A DNA stretch of 64,000 nt from Rhytidiadelphus loreus (GCA_947034895.1 OX344761.1:78429839-78493838), one strand, 5' to 3'. Counted from the stretch's first letter, positions 35,334 to 48,700 are shown. The notes: generated by a model from the letters alone, not told the origin. Numbers and translations are program-made.

Positions 35334-35570
35334 GGGCTGCACTCGTACTCCAATCTCATTCCAATTCGCAACTGCCTCCATCGACACGCTAGCTGAGTGC
35401 TCACTGCTTACAAGTACCGAACGACGACTGTGGCTCCACCAACTCAATCGGCCAGGGGGGTAATTATTGACCAGGACGACTTCTCCTCAACTGAAAGTTT
35501 CTGGCTTCTGGTCGAATCGAATCCAACAGTTGATTCAATTCGTAGCTGGTGGATCAGTAATTGAGCTTCG

Positions 35571-37002
35571 ATGCTGGCGACAACGTCAAGAATGGCGTCC
35601 ACCTCGAGCCTGGGGATGCTCTGCTGGGGTGTCTTCGTAGCTGCTTGCTTCCTGCAATCCATGCACGTGGCTTCGGCCGAAGAGGCCTTGCCCGAGTGCA
35701 AGTTCCCGGCGGTGTATGCGTTCGGCGACTCGCTGACCGACACAGGAAACTCCATCGCGGCCTTCCCCGACCAATTCGCCCACGCCGAGCTCGACCCCCA
35801 CGGCAATCTGTTTCCGACACATGCCGCGGATCGATACACCGACGGAAAATTGTTGCTCGACTTCCTTGGTAAGAACTGATCGAACGCGGCTCACTCAAAT
35901 TCAAATCAAGCCTGCGACCAGCAAATATCAAATGAATTAGTACTAGACACTGCAAGTGGTTTGTTGTGGACAGTGTACTGATTGGATTGGCTGTTGGCTC
36001 CGTTGAATGGCAGCTTTCGGAATCGGACGACGCCCCATCTACCCCGTGCTGCGAGGCATGGGAGCGGACTTCACCAACGGCACCAACTTCGCGGCCTATG
36101 GCGCGCTGGCGCGCACCGTGAAGGTGTGGCGCAGGGACTCGGGATTCAACAGCCTGTTCTCGCTGGACGTGCAGCAGCAGTGGTATGAGCGCTACAAAGT
36201 GCGCTTGTGGTTCTACGAGAGTCCCATCTTCCACACGCGTGGATTCAACCAGAGCCTGCCCAAGCTGGCCACCGTGAACGAGTCGCTGTTCCTGGTGTGG
36301 TCCGGCTACCAAGACTACTTCTCCAACCTGTACAACAAGATGCTCACGCCGCGCCAGACGCGCTCCATTGTTCCCTAGGTGGTGGAAGCCATCGAAACAC
36401 ACATCTAGAAGCTGCTGACTCCCGTGCTTTACACTCCCCCTCAGACGGCCACGCTGCGGATGCCCACGGCCCGGACCATCCTGGTGGTGAACCTGCCTCC
36501 CTTGGGCTGCATGCCCGCCATGTTGTCGATGTACGGCGGGCCGCACGCCAAGTACGACAGCCACGGTTGCCTCAGTGACTTGAACGAAATCACGCGCCAC
36601 CACAACCAGCTGCTGGGCCAGAAGATGGAGGAGTTGCGTGCGAAGTACCCGCAAGCGCAGCTGCTGTACGGCGACGCTTCCGGCGTGTACACGGACATCC
36701 TGAAGGAGCCGAAGAAGTACAACGTGACTGCGCCGTTGCAGGCTTGCTGCGGCGTGGGTGGCGCGTACAACTTCAACAAGGAGGTGACTTGCGGTCACTC
36801 GGGCCTGGTTGGGAAGCAATTCGTGAATTTGACTTCCACGTTCTGCGCGGATCCCGCGGCGCATCTGAGCTGGGACGGCATCCACACGTCCAACACGTTC
36901 AACAAGGCCGCCGTGACGGCGTTCTTGGAGGGCAAGCCCATCACCCCCAAGGGCGGGCTCAACTGCTCCCCCGACTTCACGCACTTTGACGACCCCCACT
37001 AA
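35571..37002 (+). pseudogene. GDSL esterase/lipase, copy C (two premature TAGs)
   Basis: Exon 1 35,571-35,868, 145-nt intron 35,869-36,013 with intact GTAAGA and GCAG sites, exon 2 36,014-37,002. Signal peptide, FGDSLTDTGN with Ser54, GYQDY at the block III position and SWDGIH in block V are all encoded. TAG at 36,376-36,378 is shared by all copies and TAG at 36,406-36,408 is shared only with copy B. The frame is otherwise open to the TAA. Copy-specific missense changes such as Thr to Met, Pro to Leu, Asp to Asn and Ser to Asn are all C-to-T or G-to-A. It resembles copy D most in promoter and coding polymorphisms. Confidence 0.87.
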
Positions 37003-40000
37003 TAAGCTGAGTGCAGAGGGGGCTCCCGAGGGGCATGTACAGTATCCAGGGTCGCGCGCTCCGATCCCATGACTTCGAATGATCGAGCGACTTGTAGAGT
37101 AACGCTTTTAATCGTTAGTGAATGAGCATTCTTGTTGAGCTGGATCTCAACTGAGCATTCTTATTCTTGATGACATTCATCGGAATCGAAATTCATTAAA
37201 ATTTCGTGGACCCTGAAGTTGGGTTCACTTCAATTGGCATTTCCGTTCATTATCTACTCATGGCTTTTCGTTCGTCTATAATTTTGCTGGATCACTCCAT
37301 CCTTGAACAAGGCGGCTGTGGTTCGTATTCTCAAGTGGTGCGGGAAGGACAAGAGCACATCCATAATTCACCTCCAAGGGATACCCCGGCTGCAACGTCA
37401 TTGATTTAAGTACATTAGAGCATCTCATTGGAGCTGTAAGTAATTCCAACTGAAAGGGTGATTTGCACAAGTTCCAAGCCTGTCCAGATTCTAACCGATA
37501 TTTAGCACTGCGAGTGTCTGATGCCACTGCTGTCAAAAGCATTCTATTGACGCTATTCAGAGCGTCAGAATGGCGACATTCGATTGTGCATGAAGCCTTT
37601 CAATACGAGGACTGTTATATAGATCGAAGTGTCTGGTCCTGTCTGAGACGTCTCAATTTCGTGAATTTTTGCCAATTGAACGTGTTTGACAGTAGCTAGA
37701 TTTGAGGTCGGAAGGCGAAGGGCTTCCATGGCTATGAGTATCCATTCCAAATTGTTGTTTTTCTTCAGTACAGTCCCCGAATGCAGGGTGAAATTCAAAC
37801 GATCTGACTTAGAAGTTGGAGTTAGTATGGACTCCAGGATAATAACATCTGATCTATCTTTCTGTACAACGTACCAATATTTCAACTGCAGACTCCTGGA
37901 TCCGATTCGCAGCCCCCCATGTCGTTTACTTCACGGCCTTGATTAATTGATTCGATTCTTCCAGATGTGGATCCTTTGTTCCGAGTGTTTGTCTTTGTTA
38001 ATGTTTTCGGGACGGGCATCTGGGACAGCCATAGTCACAACGCACGCCTACCAAGTTGTGATATGTGAGGGACAAGAAACATGAGCCCAAACAGGACATG
38101 CGCAATCTTTTGCTTCCTTCAAGCACTTCATGGAAACCAGGGTGGACTAGAGCGAGTTCCTCGTATGTAACAACTCCAGATATTCACCGACCATAACAAC
38201 GGATATTTCGTTAAAATGCATGGCGATATACTTCTTTCATTTTTCCATTCATTTTCTAGGACTGTCTGGTTTACATTTCAGACCACATGGTCTAAACCTA
38301 AAAGTGCCAAGTTTGTGGAATATTGTCATTTTAACGAAATATCCAATCAACGCCGAAATTTACCGAGGTGTTGCGATGGATCATTTAGGAAATACTGTGA
38401 CCTGGTCTGACCGAATTGGACTTCCGTTTGGTTAAGAATTTCTGGTTGGGTTTAGGAATTTGTACGTTAGATTTGGATGAGCTGACTAGATTTCGTTTTG
38501 ATTGCAGGGTTGGACATGAGGTTTTGCAAAGGAAATGAATTAATCGTGGACACTGAACGTGGAGTGAGATCAATGTGAGTGGTGAGACTTTGTTTTGGGG
38601 TATTGTGGTGAATGCCTCGCTTTTCTACTGCTCAGATTGAATTGATTTTCATTTCGGTGAGCACAAATGCTGTGTCTAATTTGGTAGCTGTGATGTTTTT
38701 GTTCTGTGAGGCTTGCTTCTGTATTAATTGCTGATTACAGCAGGGATACAGTTGGATGCCACTTTTCTAGCCTTGGCGTGCTTCGTAGCCAGTTTGGATG
38801 CGATGGACATCAGCGGAGAGCAACACCTTGACGTGGTTAGTATTACTTTCCATCTTCAGAGGGTTAATATGTGTTCAAAGGATGGTTTCACGTATTGTTG
38901 GTGTAGGATACTACTTTGACTGTTTATGTGCAATTTCATAGTGTGTAGAGAAATTAAAGTGTTATTCAACCTTCAAAAGAATCTGAGTAGGAGGCTGAAG
39001 GTGCATCCACCCGAAGTTGAATTGGAATATGATCTCACATGAAACAAACTTTTTCGATAACTCTTACTCTAGTTTGGGTAGACTTCTTGTTCAATGTGAA
39101 AGAGACGTTGTGGACTTGTTGACGTTACATTTAGTCACTTTTATAAAACATTAAGGTTGTTTTTTGGGAGACTCAATTGTACTTATACATGATTGATAGT
39201 TAAAGCATTACTAGAATTGTTTATGTGTAACTTATCAAAGACACTAACATCTTCACAAAGAGGTTAGACGCTAGTGGCAAGGTTAATATCATGCCCACAA
39301 AGCCAGATTCAATTAATCAACCCAGCGTATTCATATCTATGAGAGCTCTCATGATTTGAGTGTTTTTGTTTTCAGCTTAAGTTTTCATGGACTATGTGTT
39401 TTATTGGATGGATGAGCATCAACATTTTCTTTTTGGATTTGGTATCAGTATAGAGGTTAACATTTTTGAAATGAGTTCATTTTGATAATGGAGTTGCTTT
39501 AAGGTCATTCTGGATTCGTTCCCTATCACTGATTGTCCATTGCTTGTTATTTCAGTTAGAGAAGCCATTGCAGAAGCATACAAGTAGGCTCGAGTACAAT
39601 GAGACATAATATGGATTTTGCTTTGGCACTGGAAACGTAAGTTTGATCAACTTAGGATTTCCTTGTGACCATGAACTGGTTCAAATCAATTGGGTTCTAA
39701 TGAACTGCTACCTTTTTTCGTTCGACTGTGGTTGCGATGCTGTAGATTTCTTATCCACAGTTTGCGACTGTTATACGTAGCCATTAAATCTGTCAATTAT
39801 GTGCGGGAAGAGAAGCTTTGTTGAAACAATTACAAGGAGGTTACAGAAGCCTATCGGGAAAAGGGTTGGGCATTACGTAATCATGATCTCGCTGATCAGG
39901 TAGACATTTACTGATTCTTTGAGTTGGTTTTCAAGGCGCCTGTTAAGCAATTTCGTTAGATTTTAAGTACATGTGACTTGCGACAATGGTCTAGAGGTGA

Positions 40001-40981
40001 ATTACACTAATCGTAAACTCTTTTATCTTGCATGGACACATTTGGGAGGGTTCCTTTATGTTGGGATGCAGTTGCAACACGACAGTGCGAGAGGGAGGGC
40101 TTTCTTCAAAAAAGGAAGGATGAAGGTGTGTACAGCACGTTGGGTCTTTTTTGTGATTTTTTTGGTGCTGCCTGACGAACCCCATTTAGTGGCAAAACTT
40201 TTACTTTCTGGCAGCCCTTGAAATGAAAATTACATTTCCAAAAAGCTGATGTTTCCCCCTATCTTTGGCTCTGATAAACTGCTACCACTTGTCACCTTCT
40301 TTTCTTCGGCTGTGGTTGTGGTGCTGTAGATTCCTTATCTTCTTGCGATTGTTATATGTAGCCATTAAACATTTGATTATGTGCACGAAGAGGAGGCCTG
40401 TTGAAACAATTGCAACGAGGTTACACAAGCCTATTGGAAAAAGGTATGGGCATTGATCGAGTAATCCTAACCTCGTTGATCAGGTCGATATTTACCGATT
40501 CTTTGAGTTGGGATGCGGTTGCAACACGACATAGACAACACGACAAACAACACGACAACACGATACAGAATGGAGCTGCGCGGCGCCCCTGAGGAACCAA
40601 CATTACTGAAAAATCAATGAACAGAGAGAGTGCATGATCTCGTGGAACGACTAGTCGACTAGTTCATGAGCAATGAGATATTAACTGAAATACGGAAATT
40701 CTCCAGAAGCGGCCAATTCAGCTAAGGGCCAATTCAATTAATTCAACTGGGTGGCATGTAGACGTGCCAGTGGGCCTGGATATGTCATACATCACCGGAA
40801 GCCAAATAATCATAAAATACATGAATCTCCGCACCATTGAATTGAAGTGGGGGACTGACTCAAAGTAACTCAACTAACGAGGAAATCAATGCAGACACCG
40901 ATTGGATTGGAAAACGCCCAAGTTTGGGTCTCCAACCAGTCCTGAGTCCTGACGCGACGCCGAATCATTTCTACCTGATGG
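37003..40981. other. GDSL-peroxidase spacer of unit 2
   Basis: Diverged counterpart of 18,298-21,860, with the internal duplication near 39,728 and 40,309. Short frames such as 39,973-40,221 are not preserved in unit 1. No gene is called. Confidence 0.5.
39056..39381. mobile_element. 326-bp insertion with TTTTC duplication, unit 2 only
   Basis: Unit 1 reads continuously through the matching point (about 20,308-20,316: TTTTTCGTGGATTATG). Here TTTTC occurs on both sides (39,051-39,055 and 39,382-39,386) of a 326-bp insert. The ends GATAACTC and GCTTAAG are not inverted repeats. A SINE-like or other element is possible; no A-tail is evident. Confidence 0.55.
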
Positions 40982-41083
40982 TCTAAAAAGAATGAATTAT
41001 GTACAGGACTTGGGGTCCCCGCCATGGAGCTCTCTCGTCCAGAGGCACCCCAATTCCACTAATGGCCTCCAGGGCTAACTTCA

Positions 41084-42043
41084 TTAGTTCACGAAAGCGC
41101 ACACGCGCCGGATCTCGCCGGCGCTGCCCGTGAGCACGTCCACCTGGCTGAGCGCCACCATGGCTTTGGCGAAGGTGGCGTTGTCGGTGTTGGCGCTCAC
41201 GGAGCCCTTGGTGCGCGAGTCCACCCACATGCTCTGGTCGGAAGTGAGCAAGCCCATCTTGTTCACGATGTTCTTGAAGTACTGCGAGTCGAACTTGGTG
41301 GGCGACACCAAGTCCAGCGGCACTTCGGTGCCGATGATGTTGGCCATGGGGCACTTCTTCTTCAAGTCCTTGGCGAAGTGCGCTTGCATGGTGGGGTCGC
41401 CCTTGTCGCCCTGAATGTGGTTGTCGAAGGTCAGGCACGGCGCCTTCCCGAGGGTGTGAGCGCCAGCCAGTGCCACCATCTGCGCGGCGTTGAGGCCCTT
41501 CTTCTGGAACACCTTCAGCAGCGCCGGCATCGTGTTGTTGGGCGTCAGCAGATTCGCGGCCACCTCGGAGGATCGGGACACCTTTCCGTCGCGTCGCCCG
41601 GCGGGGACGGTCCAGCCTTGTCCTCCCGTCAGCTTCATGGTGTCGCGCACGGCGAATTGCAGCACGTCGGAGCAGGAAACCACGCCCGGACAAGCCTCCT
41701 CCACGGCGGCCTTGGTGGCGTCGATGGCGTCGAAGCCGTGCAGGCCGCCATTGATGATGTTGGTTTTCTCGGTGTTGGATCCGTTCAGGAACAAGGACGC
41801 GTCGCAGCCGCGGACGAAGCAGTCGTGGTAGGCCAGGCGGAGCACGCCGGGCACCACCGTGCTGTCCTGCTGGAACGACTTGAGCATGGACTCGTAGATG
41901 ATGGTTTCCACGTTGGGGCACGAGTGCTGGTAGAAGCCTTCTTGGCAACCGCCGTTGAAAGAATTGGAGAGGCTTCGACTCGCAGCAGCCACGGGTGCGC
42001 TGATGAAGCTCAGAAGGACTACTGCCGCGCACAGCATGGCCAC
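41084..42043 (-). CDS. Class III (secretory plant) peroxidase, copy 2
   Basis: Intact 319-residue intronless frame, identical to copy 1 except S27N, V136M and V172M and one silent change. All four differences are C in copy 1 and T in copy 2 on the plus strand. Distal Arg69/His73, proximal His196, the eight structural cysteines and the signal peptide are unchanged. V136M lies in the AVRDT segment and V172M next to the sequon at 169, neither being a catalytic position. Promoter and TATA box are duplicated too, so both copies should be expressed alike unless silenced. It is convergent with GDSL C. Confidence 0.95.
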   Translation of the reverse strand: MAMLCAAVVLLSFISAPVAAASRSLSNSFNGGCQEGFYQHSCPNVETIIYESMLKSFQQDSTVVPGVLRLAYHDCFVRGCDASLFLNGSNTEKTNIINGGLHGFDAIDATKAAVEEACPGVVSCSDVLQFAVRDTMKLTGGQGWTVPAGRRDGKVSRSSEVAANLLTPNNTMPALLKVFQKKGLNAAQMVALAGAHTLGKAPCLTFDNHIQGDKGDPTMQAHFAKDLKKKCPMANIIGTEVPLDLVSPTKFDSQYFKNIVNKMGLLTSDQSMWVDSRTKGSVSANTDNATFAKAMVALSQVDVLTGSAGEIRRVCAFVN

Positions 42044-42336
42044 CCTGTTGCCCCTCGCGAACCTCGAAACGGCCGTCGCGCACTTCCTAGCGAGCTAGAC
42101 GTGGAGGAAGTGGAATCTGTCAATCAGATGAATGCAAATCGATCGATCGGTTTTCTTTGTTGTCAGTGATCGAACTGGACTGCGCAAAGTCCGGACTTCG
42201 GAGAATCGATCTGCCTTGAATTGAGATGTTTACGTGAAATCGAGAGCTGCGTACTTGAGTCTTGAGTTAGTTGATGCGTCCGTGATTGAGAGTTGCTCTG
42301 TCAAGTGTTGATGAGAAGTGCGGAGGACTCACGACG

Positions 42337-42344
42337 CTTATATA
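42337..42344 (-). promoter_or_regulatory. TATA box of peroxidase 2
   Basis: TATATAAG on minus, same position relative to the ATG as in copy 1. Confidence 0.6.
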
Positions 42345-42744
42345 CATACGTACGTCCAAGGTGACTCCGTCCTCTTGAAGCAGTGAATGTGCGCTGGCCT
42401 CGTGGTCTTCTCCGTGTACGTGAAAGAGCGTGAGTATGAAAATTGTGTATTTTATTGTATTTCACTCGCCTTTCTAGCCATTGGCCATACAGAATTCAAC
42501 CCGACTTGCTGGTTCCCCGGGTGCAGTCTTGCGATTGCCCTGGTTCCCCGGTTGACCATTTCATTACTTTCTGGAAGTCCGTTACGTTGGCAGGCCTCCG
42601 TCGCACTTCGACTGAAGCAGCTGGACCGGTGGATGGATTTCCTTCCAGGGAGATGACACGGCACGCCCTCTGTTGGAGTATGAATTTCTTATAAGAAAAT
42701 GAAAGTCTGTTCAGGTCGCGCGCGTGTGCATGGGTGACGGAGGT

Positions 42745-45700
42745 TCACTCCTCTATTATTTTGAAATAGTAGAGTAGTAATTGATACAATATTCAAAGTT
42801 TACACAATGTTTTAGAGATGTTTATGAAACTCAAACTATTTAGGGTCTTATTTGAGTCAGCAATATTTCACTCAATATGTCATTAAAACTTGTAAATTTG
42901 TGAAATTCTTACAAAAGAATTCAGAAAAGGTCTCATTCCACATATTCAAGAATCTTGAAGAAAATTTTTACTTGTATTACAAGTTTTTCCACTAATAGTA
43001 GTGTACCCTATCTCGTTGTAAAACAAAAATAAAAATAAAAATAATATTATGACTTTTTAATTCATAAAATTAAACTTAAAAATTCACCACCTTTGACATT
43101 GCACATGCAAACACCACAAAACAAAGCCCATGCACCCCTCCTTGCTTAGGGCTTTCCAAAAGTTCCAAGAATGTGATCGCAAGATGCACAATTTTGGACA
43201 TCTCAATGTAGGAAACAAAACACAAACAAACAACCTAACTTATTAGGGTATGGAAATTGGATTATATTTAAAAAAAATCAAAACCTAGTTGAAGCAATTT
43301 GAAAATTGATTTTCTTGCACAGTCAACTACTTGTACCAACCCTTGTTTTTTAGCATTGTGGGGCCAAATTGCACCATTTTGGAATAAACTATCTACTTTT
43401 GCCAAATCAAAGTAATCTTTTTTTTCCCTAAATTTTTCATTTCTATTAAAAACGTGGATGAAGTTGCCATTTGCCAAATTGGGATGAAAATATGTATGAA
43501 TATGATTGAAATTTGAAAAGTGCTTTTTGGTCCAAAAGATGGATGAATGTAGAAATACAACGCTTCACCAAATTTTAAGTGATTGCCATCCTCTCACTTT
43601 CTTTGTAAATCTCTAATTCCTCAATTAGTTATGGCAATTTTTGTAGGTGGGTGGAACATATTTTGATCCACTGTAATAAGTCTAGGATATGTGAACATGC
43701 ACTTTCTAGTCCTCTGGTAACACTTATATACACTCAACATTAATATTTGTCTTGGCCATTGGCCAATATCAAGCAAACTTTATAGACTGAAAAGCTTCTA
43801 CTCAGAGCAAAATATTCAACACCAATCGTGAAAATGACGGAAGGTAGAGATAGAGTAGAAACTACTTACAACAACTTTGCTCTCAGGTCCAAAACGTGAA
43901 GGTTAGCTGGATTGGGGATAGTTGGATGGCAAAAAGTAAAAAAGTTTGAAAATTGTTTTCCTTCTACTTCAAACAATAGGATCTTACACCTCACTAGTAT
44001 GAGAATGTGTATAAAAATTTCATTAATTCCGACCGCACAAATTGCAGGATATCTACATTTAAAGTGAAAAAAAATAAAGTTTTTCAACACATGGCGGGAT
44101 TAGATTATTTGAAATTGAAGCCTTCTTGAATTAAATTTTTTGCACAACAAAGTTTTGAGCTCTAAATCTTTGTTGTGGGGAATTGATTTGAGAGTCTATG
44201 CTGGAAAAAAACATTCAAAAGAAAGTAATTTTTATTCTTTAAAACATTAGTAAGTAGAAGTAGGTATGAGATAGAAAGAAAGTCTAAATTATTAATATCC
44301 CTAAAATGGAATTAAAATGCTGTAATCCCAATGGTGAGATTTTTCTAAGAAGCAAACTAAACCATGTGGACCATTTTTTAGAAGAATTGTAAAAATCGCA
44401 TTTAGAAAGGAATCCTACAAGTTATTTTTTCAAGAAGGTGCTCTAATTGCCTAAAAAACAAGATTGTCCATAACTTTCTCATAACAAATCTAAATAGAAG
44501 GAATAAAAGATTTCCATGTATATAAAAATATAATCTATGAGGAAATAAAATTCAAAAAATAAAATTCAAATTGTGGAATTTTCTTTTGCTACCCCGTCTC
44601 CTGTTTCTCGTCTCCCGTCTCTTGAGCTTATTTGGACATAACTTTTGTTTCCGGGCACCAATTGAAAAAATAAACTATATTCCTATAAAAATAATCAATA
44701 TTCCTATCTTCAAAAAATGTTTCAAAAAATCATGACAAAAATTCAACCTATAGGTACCAACCCAAAATCCCATTTGTTACTAAAAGGGACAATGGTCCTT
44801 TAGGAGTTAAGCAATTCCTTGCATGTTCTAGAGCAGTAGAAGGCAATGTAAATTTTTTGCCTCGTAGAATGATAGAAATGATGGGCATTGACAATTTTTT
44901 GTGATTTTTTTCCTTGAATTCAATTTATTATGAGTTTTGGAAGCCAAAAGTTGGTTTGAACCCATGCCCAATATATAGACTCTTCTAATCTTGATCATTC
45001 AAAAAGTACTTTTCCACCCACTACTTCCTACTTTCTTGCTCACTACATCAAGACATGTGTCATGAACTTATTAGTCCCACCCTTGGAAAAAAAAAAAATT
45101 CACATTCCAAACTTTGGTTGGAATTTGTTCCAGTCTTGGTTGGAAATAGTTGCATCCTACAAGTTGGGTATAGATCCTTGGTTGGGAATGGGTGGTTCTA
45201 CCATGACATGTAGTAAGGTAGCCTTCACGCCTACTCCATTTCCTTGATGAACCCGGCTCTTCACATTGAGCCTCCACTTGTGCACTTAGCTACTCCTCCA
45301 CACCATCTATTTTAGAGTCAAGGCAATGATAGTGCATGCTAATGATTGTTGTGTATTTAGCTTTCATTGTCCTACAACTTGTCACCTAACCACATATCAT
45401 TACATTAATCCCTTAGCATCTTGAATCATTGCCTCTAAAGAAACTTAGGAAAGGTACTTAAAAACTATACAAATAATGAGCTTCAACAAATTGAATTCTT
45501 CCTAGTACTCCATCAATAAAGTAATTGTATGGTTTGAACTCTAACAATAAGGAATCACTATGGTAAGAAGCAACATTTGTTGGGGCTATCACAAAAAAAT
45601 GACTTGAGCAAGGGCTTTGCAACAAAAGTGTAGGAATTGAAAATAATAATTTTAATGCATTAATTTTCCCAAAATCCATCTAAGCAGGGGGTGGAGATTT

Positions 45701-48700
45701 GATCACCAAGTCTTTCTTATTAAGTTATATTATGAAACACAAATAGAAAGATATAGTTAAAAGTAGTATACATTGACACCTTTATCTTACAAATGATCTC
45801 CACAAGATTGATATGACTGTGGTGCAAAAACTTTAACTTGGTAGGAAGCCCAATGTGAACCATTTAGATTACACTTATTGGAAAGAATATTCTTCAAGTA
45901 TATTTGGGTCAATTCATTTTTTAACCCCTAAAGGACCAAACACCATTTTTTGGCTACATAGCAATTTTGGGCAACTCACTACAATTCTACAAATGGAATT
46001 TTTATTTTGTTTCTTTGAAATTTCCACACAACATGGTCCCAAAGAGTAACTTTAAGGCCCAACAATTTTCATAACTTTTGACTACATGGTTCAAAAGTTA
46101 TTGCATGATATGTAATTTTCAAGTGTTCAACGGGCAACCCGAGCAAAAAAGAAAACTTCTTTGAAAATCACTTTTTAGAAAAACAAAAATTTGAAATTGA
46201 TTCTCTATATTTATATAAATGTGGTAAGCTTTTAATCATTCCATTTTCATGAATGAGATGAAAGTTATGAAGAACTTTAGTTTGGGTTAGTTTGTAGTCT
46301 AAAACAAACTTCAAAGTCCTTTATTTAACTCAATTTTAAATATTTTTTGAAAAGAATAAAAACATTAGGTGTATATTGTTTATTGCAACATTGCAACCAT
46401 TGGGATTGGATAGTTTCAATTTCATAAATAAATTGTTAATAATTTACTATTTTTAGACATTCTCTACTTCTTTCTACTTACTATATATGTTTTCCCTATA
46501 TGTTGTACAATTTCAAATGATCTAAAAATTTGCAATCATGTAACCAACTTGCCTTGAAGGAGGAATCCAATTGAAAGAGGAAAAAACATTTAAATTTGGA
46601 CATTTTCTCATACAAATGTGACCTTATGAAGTGCAGCTGCCTGTATTTTCACAATGCCTAAAAAAGGCTTTTTGTCACTACAAACGTTTATATCATGCAA
46701 TCTACATGGTGGGAACATCTGAAATTTTCTCCACATCTTTTCAAACCAGTGTACTACAAGATCCTACGGTTACATGTTTCTAAAAATGTTTTTCTTCTAG
46801 AATTTGGTACTTGTCCTAGAAATGACAGTTTTGGAGCAATTTTGGTGAAAACATAGTCTCTAACGTTTAGAGGTTAAAAGAAAAGGATACATCATAGGCA
46901 ATCAAAGCAAAATCATACAAATTCCCATTGCAAATCATAGGGAAGACTTTTTCTTGCTCTTTTAGATACTTTTATGACTCTCTTAATCCCTACATGGTTA
47001 AAATGATAATTCAAAAAAGTTCCTTTACATCGTGGAATAATGTAGAAATCTCTTATCATGTGTAGAAGTTGCATGGTGTTGTTCCTTGAATTCATGAAAT
47101 GGTGACTCTTTTTAATCTAATTCCAACCCTTTGACCGTGATTCCACACTTAATTTGTGCAATTTCTACTACATTGGGATTCAAAAGAGCAAAATTGGATC
47201 ATGGGTTAGGAATGTGAATTGGGCTTTTGTCCATAATGGGTTTATCTACCTTCATTCTTGAATTCATATTCATAGAAACCTTAAAGTGTTGTAGTACTTG
47301 ATGCATGTTTGAGTCCCTTTTTGGAAAAAGAAAAGGAAAAAGAAATCTACCTATTAATAAGTATTCACAAATACTACAAGAATTCTACCAAAAATGAAAT
47401 TACTTGTGCATGCATGGAAAGTAATAAAAGAGGACAATTATCCGGAACTCATCCTCTAAGACTTATGCATATGCCATTCTATAGTGACACCAAACAATAC
47501 AATCAAGCATTTCTTGCAATCACCCTAAAATCGACTAGCTTTGATAACCCAACATACAAATCCTAATTGTCTGAAAGAAATATGGCCAAATAATATCAAA
47601 ATCCAAAAGCTTTTAACCCCAATAGATCAAAGACCATGTTTTCACCAAAAACGCTCCAAACTGCCATTTCTAATACAAATACCCAATTTTAGAAGAAAAA
47701 CATTTTTGGACACATGTAACCATAGGATCTTGTAGTCTCTAGTTTGGGAAGATGTAGAAAAAAATTCAGAAATTTCCACCATGTAGATTGCAAGATATAA
47801 GCGTTTGAATTGACAAAAATCCTTTTTTTGGCCCTGCAAAAACCCGGGCAATTGCAGTTCACAAGGTCATATTTGTTTGAAAAATTGTCCAAAATGGTGG
47901 TAACTCTTTGGATTCATTCTTCAAGGAAAATTGTATACATTCTTGAAAAAACTTACATCATTTGGAATTGCACAACATATAGGAACAAAATAGTAAGTAG
48001 AAAGAAGTAGAGAATGATTGAAAACAATTTAATTATGGAGTTGAGAAATTCCAATCCCAATTGTTGAAATGTTGTAATAAACAATATACTTCCTAAGGTT
48101 TTATTTCTTTCCAAAAATATAGAAACTTGAGTTAAATGAAGGACTTTAAAGTTTATTTTAGAGTGAATCCATAATTGCCCGCAAACTAAAACTCCTCATA
48201 ACTTTAGACTCATTGATCAAAATTGGGAATGATTCAAAGCTTTCCACTTAAATATAACTCTAGAAAACCAATTTCAAATTTTTGTTTAGGAGAAAAGTGA
48301 ATTTATTGATCTACCCGGACTGCCCATTTATGAAAACAGTAACATACAAGGCCATAACTTTTTATTCATATTTCCAAATGTTTTGAAATTTAGTATGTAT
48401 GAAAGATATTAACCTTGCCCAAAATTCTACATTGCCAAAAAATGCAGGCTAGTCCTTTAGGGGTTAAATTCAAATGGGATTTGAGGCACCAAATTGATTC
48501 AATTAGTTTAATTTGGTTTAAGGTCAACCAAATAGTGTCAATTCAAATAGTCCAAAATGAATGCACCGCAATATAGTTAAAAGATCTATATAGTTATTGC
48601 AAGAAACACTTGTACTATTTGTTGCATTTTTTTAATTTTAGAAATTTGTACTGCCATTAGCACAAGTAATTTATTCTGGTTGAGCTTAAAAATTTGGACC

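Larger units (their letters stand above)
40735..42740. repeat. Near-identical peroxidase block, unit 2 copy
   Basis: Partner of 21,600-23,618. See that entry for the comparison. Confidence 0.7.

Noticed and set aside
36368..36378. GTTCCCTAG around the shared stop read as a 9-nt GT...AG intron that would remove the TAG in frame
   Set aside because: Far below any known spliceosomal intron length; coincidence of sequence.
40401..40592. Short plus frame over the spacer duplication as a gene
   Set aside because: The homologous frame in unit 1 (21,301-21,495) diverges by indels and the competing frame is equally plausible. No start or domain is supported.
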